From NCBI GenBank assembly GCA_036557365.1, contig DATBHR010000019.1, positions 1 to 64,000 of the forward strand: 64,000 nt of DNA, read 5' to 3'. The first letter of the stretch is position 1; every line of letters starts with the position of its first letter. A program made the position numbers and the translations under genes. The notes below the pieces were generated by a model. The model had not been told where the DNA came from. It saw only the letters and a program-made list of their open reading frames with translations, and ran no database searches. This DNA is from DATKHR01 sp036557365 (GTDB lineage Bacteria > Acidobacteriota > Vicinamibacteria > Vicinamibacterales > CAVVIG01). Of the stretch, positions 59,749-64,000 are shown one piece after another.

Positions 59749-61368
59749 GTGCGACACAAACAGCTCCTCGTCCAGTCGGCCGCGCGGGAGAAAATCTTGC
59801 ACGGCGCCCAGGCTCTCGCTGACGCCGTCCGGGTGACACTCGGTCCAAAGTCGAAGTGCGTGCTCATCGAGCAGAAATGGGGCCGGCCCCTGGTCTGCAA
59901 CGACGGCGTGACCATCGCCAAGGCCTTCGAGTTGGCCGATCACGAAGAAAACCTCGGGGCGCAGGTCATCCGGCAGGCGGCCGAGCGGACCGGCGATCAA
60001 GTCGGTGACGGCACGACGACGTCAACGCTGCTCGCGACGGCGATCTTTGCGGAAGGAGTACGGAACATTGCCGCCGGCGCCAGCGCAATCGAGTTGAAGA
60101 GCGGCCTCGATCGCGCGCTCGGCGCTGTTGTCGCCAGTCTGCGCGAGCTGTCGCGGCCGGTGGTCGAGCACAATCAACGGGTCCAGGTCGCGACGGTATC
60201 GGCGCACAACGACCCCGCGATTGGGTCGATGGTCGCTGACGCCCTCGAACGTGTCGGCGCCGAAGGCACCACGTCAGTGGAGGAGGCCAAGGGCACCGAG
60301 ACCACCGTCGACGTGGTCGAGGGAATGCAGTTCGACCGAGGCTTTCTGTCGCCGTACTTCGTGACCGAACCGGAGAAGATGCGAGCGGCCCTCGAGGACC
60401 CCGTGATCCTCATTCACGAGAAGAAGCTGACGACCATGACAGATCTGCTTCCGCTGCTCGAGCAGATCGCCAAAAGCGGCAAGGCCCTGCTGATCGTCGC
60501 CGACGACATCGAAGGCGATGCCCTGGCCACACTCGTGGTCAACAAAGTCCGCGGCGTGTTGCCATGCGTGGCGTCCAAGGCACCGGGGTACGGCGACAGG
60601 CGGCGCGCCATGCTGGAAGACCTGGCGATTCTTACCGGGGGCCGGCTGATCGCCGAAGAACTCGGCATCAAGCTCGAGAACGTCACGCTGTCGGACCTGG
60701 GCCGGGCGAAGCGTGTGCTGGTCGACAAGGATTCGACGACGATTGTCGGCGGCGGAGGTTCGAAGCAGGCCATCGACGGGCGCGCAAGCGAAATCCGCGA
60801 GCAGATCCGCGTCGCGACCTCCGATTACGATCGAGAGAAGCTCCAGGAACGTCTGGCCAAGCTGACCGGCGGTGTGGCCGTCATCCGAGTCGGCGCACCT
60901 TCCGAAGCCGAGCTCAAGAACCGACGAGAGGCGTTCGAGGACGCGATCAGCGCAACCAAGGCGGCGATCGCCGAGGGCATAGTGCCCGGTGGCGGTCTTG
61001 CGTTGCTGCGCGCGATGGCGGCGGTCGACCACGTGGCCGCCGAGTGCGCGGGCGACGAGCGGACTGGCGCGCTGATTCTGAAACGGGCGCTCGAAGTTCC
61101 GACGAGGCAGATTGCTCAGAATTCCGGCGTCGACGGCGGCGTCGCGGTGGACCGCATGATTGGCGGCACGGGCGCATACGGGCTCGACGCCAGTCGCGGG
61201 GTCTACATCGACCTCGTCGAGGCCGGCATCATCGACCCAACCAAAGTCGTTCGATCGGCACTCGAGAACGCGGTTTCGGTGGCCTCCGTGCTGCTGCTCA
61301 CCGAGGCGACGCTGACCGAGATACCCGAGCCGGAGCACGAACACTCGCAGGCAGCGGAAGTCGCCTAG
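59749..61368 (+). CDS. groEL: GroEL-type chaperonin, additional copy
   Basis: A 539-residue chaperonin: LADAVRVTLGPKSKCVLIEQ, NDGVTIAKAFEL, the ATPase loop GDGTTTSTLLAT, DRGFLSPYFVTEPEKM, and GGVAVIRVGAPSE. GroES is not adjacent, and the C-terminus ends in a charged stretch (PEPEHEHSQAAEVA) instead of the usual GGM repeats. This suggests a second, specialised chaperonin. TTGGAGG sets the GTG start at 59749. It lies in the stress cluster. Confidence 0.92.
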   Translation: MRHKQLLVQSAAREKILHGAQALADAVRVTLGPKSKCVLIEQKWGRPLVCNDGVTIAKAFELADHEENLGAQVIRQAAERTGDQVGDGTTTSTLLATAIFAEGVRNIAAGASAIELKSGLDRALGAVVASLRELSRPVVEHNQRVQVATVSAHNDPAIGSMVADALERVGAEGTTSVEEAKGTETTVDVVEGMQFDRGFLSPYFVTEPEKMRAALEDPVILIHEKKLTTMTDLLPLLEQIAKSGKALLIVADDIEGDALATLVVNKVRGVLPCVASKAPGYGDRRRAMLEDLAILTGGRLIAEELGIKLENVTLSDLGRAKRVLVDKDSTTIVGGGGSKQAIDGRASEIREQIRVATSDYDREKLQERLAKLTGGVAVIRVGAPSEAELKNRREAFEDAISATKAAIAEGIVPGGGLALLRAMAAVDHVAAECAGDERTGALILKRALEVPTRQIAQNSGVDGGVAVDRMIGGTGAYGLDASRGVYIDLVEAGIIDPTKVVRSALENAVSVASVLLLTEATLTEIPEPEHEHSQAAEVA

Positions 61369-61491
61369 CAACGGGAAATGCCGACGTCGAGTCCGGCATG
61401 CCAGTCAGGGAAATTTCCCCGCGGACGCGGACGATCCCGCAGCCCTTGCTGAACATCCTGTGATTTCTCCGTATTTCGGCGTTTCCGTCAC

Positions 61492-61507
61492 AGGCATTGG
61501 GGTTGCG
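61492..61507 (+). promoter_or_regulatory. Sigma-54-like -24/-12 element before the 61557 gene
   Basis: AGGCATTGGGGTTGCG has GG and GC 10 bases apart with GGCAT at -24 and TTGC at -12. The start would be near 61519, 38 bases before ATG 61557. Confidence 0.45.
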
Positions 61508-61556
61508 TAGAGCCGCGGCAAGGCTCGAACGATTCACACCGGGCCGGGAGAACGCG

Positions 61557-61763
61557 ATGCTCGACGAAGTCAGCGTAACCGCGATCTTGACGCGATATTT
61601 TCCAACCGCAGCCAATCGTCATGTTGCTGATGCGGCCAGAGATCTGGTCCTTCTCGAGTTGTTGTCGGACGACCGACTTCTCGTCTGGGAAGATTCGATG
61701 AATGACCGTCAGGATCCGATTCTGGTTCGGACGCGTGCGCCGAGGCCGTGTCGAGAGTCGTAG
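61557..61763 (+). CDS. Small hypothetical protein before a Usp gene
   Basis: A 68-residue protein (LDEVSVTAILTRYFPTAANR, LVLLELLSDDRLLVWEDSM) with no recognised domain. GGGAGAACGCG precedes ATG 61557. It ends three bases before the Usp gene and presumably shares its promoter. Confidence 0.5.
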   Translation: MLDEVSVTAILTRYFPTAANRHVADAARDLVLLELLSDDRLLVWEDSMNDRQDPILVRTRAPRPCRES

Positions 61764-61766
61764 GCC

Positions 61767-62243
61767 ATGAAGATTCTGCTCGCAATCGATGACTCGGCGT
61801 GTTCGAACGCGGCAGCGGACGCCGTGATACGTCAGTTCCGGCCGCGTGAGACGGAAGTGCGTGTCCTGCATGTCGACGAGTGGCCGAAAGGGCTCCCGAC
61901 CTCGATGCAATTCGCCGGCGGGGTATCGGCGGCAGACGCCCTGTGTTCGCTGCACGAGACACTCCGGCGAAAGAACAAATCGCTCGTTGCCGATGTGGCG
62001 AGACAACTCGAGGACACCGGGTTCAGCGCACGGACCGAACTGCGCGCGGGCGATGCGTCCCACGAGATTCTCGATGCAGCCGCCGAGTGGCAGCCGGATG
62101 TGATTGTCATGGGATCGCACGGCCGCCGCGGCTTCAACCGCCTGGTGCTCGGAAGCGTCTCGGATCATGTGGTCCGCCACGCCGATTGCTCGGTCGAAGT
62201 CATTCGGACCGCCGTCGATGCTTCGCAACAGAACACGACGTAG
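61767..62243 (+). CDS. Universal stress protein (UspA domain)
   Basis: A 158-residue Usp: KILLAIDDSACSNAAADAVI at the N-terminus and VIVMGSHGRRGFNRLVLGSVSDHV at the C-terminus with the complete ATP-binding pattern. Fourth Usp-encoding gene in the second half of the window. Confidence 0.92.
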   Translation: MKILLAIDDSACSNAAADAVIRQFRPRETEVRVLHVDEWPKGLPTSMQFAGGVSAADALCSLHETLRRKNKSLVADVARQLEDTGFSARTELRAGDASHEILDAAAEWQPDVIVMGSHGRRGFNRLVLGSVSDHVVRHADCSVEVIRTAVDASQQNTT

Positions 62244-62267
62244 CTGTCGGCGTCCGTCGAGCCGGCG

Positions 62268-63317
62268 TCAGGATGCGATATCGTCCCCGCCATGCGCTTT
62301 CAGGTTGGCTTGATAGCCGAGCCATGAGCTCCAGCCGGTGAGCGTATGCAGGTATTGCGCCCGTTCGAACGCACTCGGCTCTTCGGTCTTGGCCAAGCTC
62401 AAACGGCCGCGAACATCGTCGAGACGGCTCAGTTCGAGCGATTCCATCCAGCGACGGAGCCGTTCGCGCATCACATCGAAATACGACGGGCCGTGCCTGA
62501 GGATCGCTGAAACCATCTGGACGACATCAGCGCCCGCCAGGATCGCCTTGATGCCATCTTCAGGCGTGGCGACGCCGCCCGTCGCGCCGAGCGAGCATCG
62601 TACACGTCCGTGCAGGATGGCTAGCCATCGAAGCCGCAGCAGCAGTTCCGCACTCGTGGAGAGCTCGAGATGCGGCCAGACGGCCAGGTGCTGCAAGTCG
62701 ATGTCCGGTTGCAGGAAGCGATTGAACAGCACCAGGCCATCGGCGCCGGCGCGATCCGCAGCGCGCGCCACATTGCCGAACGCCGTGAAGAAAGGTGAGA
62801 GCTTTACGGCCACCGGGATCCGGAGTTCCTGTTTCAGGTCCTTGACGATCTGAACAAGAGCGTGCTCGACCGTCATGGCGCTTTGATCGAAATCGGTAAC
62901 GACCTCGTACATGTTCAGTTCAAGGGCATCGGCCCCGGCCTGTTCGAGCTGGCGGGCAAACATCAGCCAGCTCTCCGCAGTACTGCCGTTGAGCGACGCA
63001 ATCACCGGAATCCGGACTGCAGCTTTTACGCGTCTCAAATGCTCGAGGTATTCCTGCGGCCGCAGCGCGTACTGATCCTGCTGCGGAAAAAGCGACGTGA
63101 CCGTGGCGAACTGCGGGTCGAGCGAATCGAGCTGTCGAATACGCCCGGTCTGTTCCTCGGAGATCTGCTCCTCGAACAGCGAATGGAGGACGATGGCCGC
63201 ACAGCCGCCGTCCTCCAGTCTGCGGCACGTCTCCAGGTGGGCTCCAAGGGGAGACGCGCCGACCATGAACGGACTGGTCAAGGTGAGACCCAGGTACCTG
63301 GTCGATAGATCAGTCAT
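62268..63317 (-). CDS. Dihydroorotate dehydrogenase-like protein
   Basis: About 349 residues of the DHOD barrel family: SPFMVGASPLGAHLETCRRL, IPVIASLNGSTAESWLMFA, ADALELNMYEV, IPVAVKLSPFF and FNRFLQPDIDL, ending with the FMN phosphate site GATGGVATPEDGIKAILAGA. The NMYEV in place of NxSCPN and the lack of the catalytic Cys suggest it is not a pyrimidine enzyme. The function of this DHOD-like branch is unknown; it is often found in stress or anaerobic clusters. ATG 63317 has GGAGG at better distance than ATG 63323. Confidence 0.82.
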   Translation of the reverse strand: MTDLSTRYLGLTLTSPFMVGASPLGAHLETCRRLEDGGCAAIVLHSLFEEQISEEQTGRIRQLDSLDPQFATVTSLFPQQDQYALRPQEYLEHLRRVKAAVRIPVIASLNGSTAESWLMFARQLEQAGADALELNMYEVVTDFDQSAMTVEHALVQIVKDLKQELRIPVAVKLSPFFTAFGNVARAADRAGADGLVLFNRFLQPDIDLQHLAVWPHLELSTSAELLLRLRWLAILHGRVRCSLGATGGVATPEDGIKAILAGADVVQMVSAILRHGPSYFDVMRERLRRWMESLELSRLDDVRGRLSLAKTEEPSAFERAQYLHTLTGWSSWLGYQANLKAHGGDDIAS

Positions 63318-63346
63318 GGTCATGGCCTCCGTTCGCCGAATGTTTC

Positions 63347-63362
63347 TGCAAGAGAACGGCCG
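63347..63362 (-). promoter_or_regulatory. Sigma-54-like -24/-12 element before the DHOD-like gene
   Basis: CGGCCGTTCTCTTGCA on the minus strand has GG and GC 10 bases apart and a consensus TTGCA; the -24 part is weaker. The start would be near 63336. Confidence 0.4.
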
Positions 63363-63435
63363 TCATATTGCCGGAAATTCGGCGGAAGGTTGGGTTCGTT
63401 GGCGGGCTTCCGAGCGACGACGGTCGATCAGCAGG

Positions 63436-63451
63436 TGGCGGTCGGTTTGCG
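63436..63451 (+). promoter_or_regulatory. Sigma-54-like -24/-12 element before the cytochrome gene
   Basis: TGGCGGTCGGTTTGCG has TGGC and TTTGC with the correct spacing. The start would be near 63463, 13 bases before ATG 63476. Confidence 0.4.
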
Positions 63452-63475
63452 TATCGACAGCGCGGAGATGTTCAT

Positions 63476-63877
63476 ATGAGGACGAAGTCGCTGGCGCTGG
63501 GCGTTCTGCTGGCCGTGACGAGCCTGGGCGCCGGCGCTGGGCAATGGCGGCAGGTCGACCAGATCATGCGCGAGAAGCTCGGGCTCGCACAGAAGATCCT
63601 CGAAGCAGTCGTGACGAGCGACTGGGTCGCGTTGGAAACGACGAGCCGCGATCTCGAACGGCTCGTCGACGATCCGCGATGGGCCGTACTGAATTACCCG
63701 GAGTACGGCCGCCACAGCGCTGAATTCCGTAAGTCGATTCAGAAGCTGAACGCGTCGGCGGCTCGACGTGATCTCGATGCAACGCCCGACGCTTATGTCG
63801 CCGTCACGTTGCAGTGCGTTGCCTGCCATCGCTATCTCGCCAGAGCTCGCATCGCGAATCCTCCGCTGCAGTGGTGA
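63476..63877 (+). CDS. Small periplasmic monohaem cytochrome c
   Basis: A 133-residue protein with a signal peptide (SLALGVLLAVTSLGAGAG), a helical body (VDQIMREKLGLAQKILEAVV) and a single haem site CVACH near the C-terminus. A four-helix bundle with C-terminal haem is the layout of class II cytochromes (cytochrome c' group). GCGGAG precedes ATG 63476. Confidence 0.82.
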   Translation: MRTKSLALGVLLAVTSLGAGAGQWRQVDQIMREKLGLAQKILEAVVTSDWVALETTSRDLERLVDDPRWAVLNYPEYGRHSAEFRKSIQKLNASAARRDLDATPDAYVAVTLQCVACHRYLARARIANPPLQW

Positions 63878-63880
63878 GGT

Positions 63881-64000
63881 ATGGCGAAGGCATCCTTTGG
63901 CCGTCGCTGCGTGCGCGGAATCGCTGCAGGCCTTGGACTGGGCGCAGGGCTCTACGCAACCTACGCCGCGACGACATGGCTTCGCTACGGCCGCGTTCCT
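63881..64000 (+). CDS. Membrane-anchored protein, cut off by the window end
   Basis: ATG 63881 comes four bases after the cytochrome stop, with GTGAGGT before it. The 40 visible residues start with a basic segment and one hydrophobic helix (GIAAGLGLGAGLYATYAATT) and continue WLRYGRVP. No family can be assigned from so little; an SRPBCC-type membrane-anchored protein is a guess. Confidence 0.5.
   Translation, partial: MAKASFGRRCVRGIAAGLGLGAGLYATYAATTWLRYGRVP

Noticed and set aside
1..64000. CRISPR arrays, insertion sequences, integrases or prophage genes
   Set aside because: No regularly spaced repeats and no transposase, integrase or phage structural proteins were found in any frame.

Overview
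The window is GC-rich, densely coded bacterial chromosome. There are no rRNA genes, no recognisable tRNA, no CRISPR array and no insertion sequence. The gene mix (creatininase-like lipoproteins, TonB-type energy transducer, META-domain protein, PD40-like propeller, many universal stress proteins, multihaem cytochrome, GH3 glucosidase, DUF190/CrcB) and the outer-membrane OmpA/Pal lipoprotein indicate a Gram-negative soil organism. An Acidobacteriota member of the Vicinamibacteria type is my best guess, by inference only.

Region by region. 1-2.7 kb: an arsenic operon (arsM, an aquaporin, LMW-type arsC and a cut-off lipoprotein gene), divergent from arsR with an operator between. 2.7-16.3 kb: accessory genes, including two paralogous creatininase-like lipoproteins (one frameshifted), an ArsR/AHSA1 pair, a small collagen-like protein, a hybrid histidine kinase, a GH3 glycosidase, and remnants of DUF1254 and YnfA genes. 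16.3-21 kb: a group linked by one palindromic operator (TACTTTGA..TCAAAGTA): a MarR regulator with two small membrane proteins, an OmpA lipoprotein, and a TPR protein with a ClC channel.

22.4-35.2 kb is the most striking part. Four fluoride (crcB-type) riboswitches sit within about 4.5 kb. One, on the + strand behind a good promoter, leads a run of genes: a decayed Kef-type antiporter, a universal stress protein, the CrcB/Fluc fluoride channel, a double DUF190 protein, a dynamin-like GTPase, enolase (the classical fluoride-sensitive enzyme) and a second dynamin-like GTPase. Three others, on the - strand, stand before a PH-like unknown protein plus an AAA-type ATPase, before a zinc-ribbon/HEAT segment plus an MFS transporter, and before two tiny membrane proteins. 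Together these suggest a fluoride-stress island that combines export, target replacement and possibly membrane remodelling.

35-47 kb: regulators, small-molecule enzymes, a SulP transporter with its ArsR-type regulator, a CheB-like methylesterase, and several broken genes. 47-64 kb: a stress-type cluster with CBS, tandem Usp, APH-like kinase, APS kinase, PAP phosphatase, ABC ATPase, YbaK, multihaem cytochrome, CPBP protease, hemerythrin, an extra GroEL, a DHOD-like protein and a monohaem cytochrome. Six start regions here carry sigma-54-like -24/-12 elements.

At least eleven genes are split by frameshifts, and in about half of them restoring one base to a short G or C run restores the family sequence. 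Many of these may therefore be consensus errors of the assembly. A smaller set (YnfA, DUF1254, the antiporter, AraC remnant, and a tail-to-tail fused hydrolase/dehydrogenase pair) also carries stop codons, deletions or lost ends and looks truly decayed.
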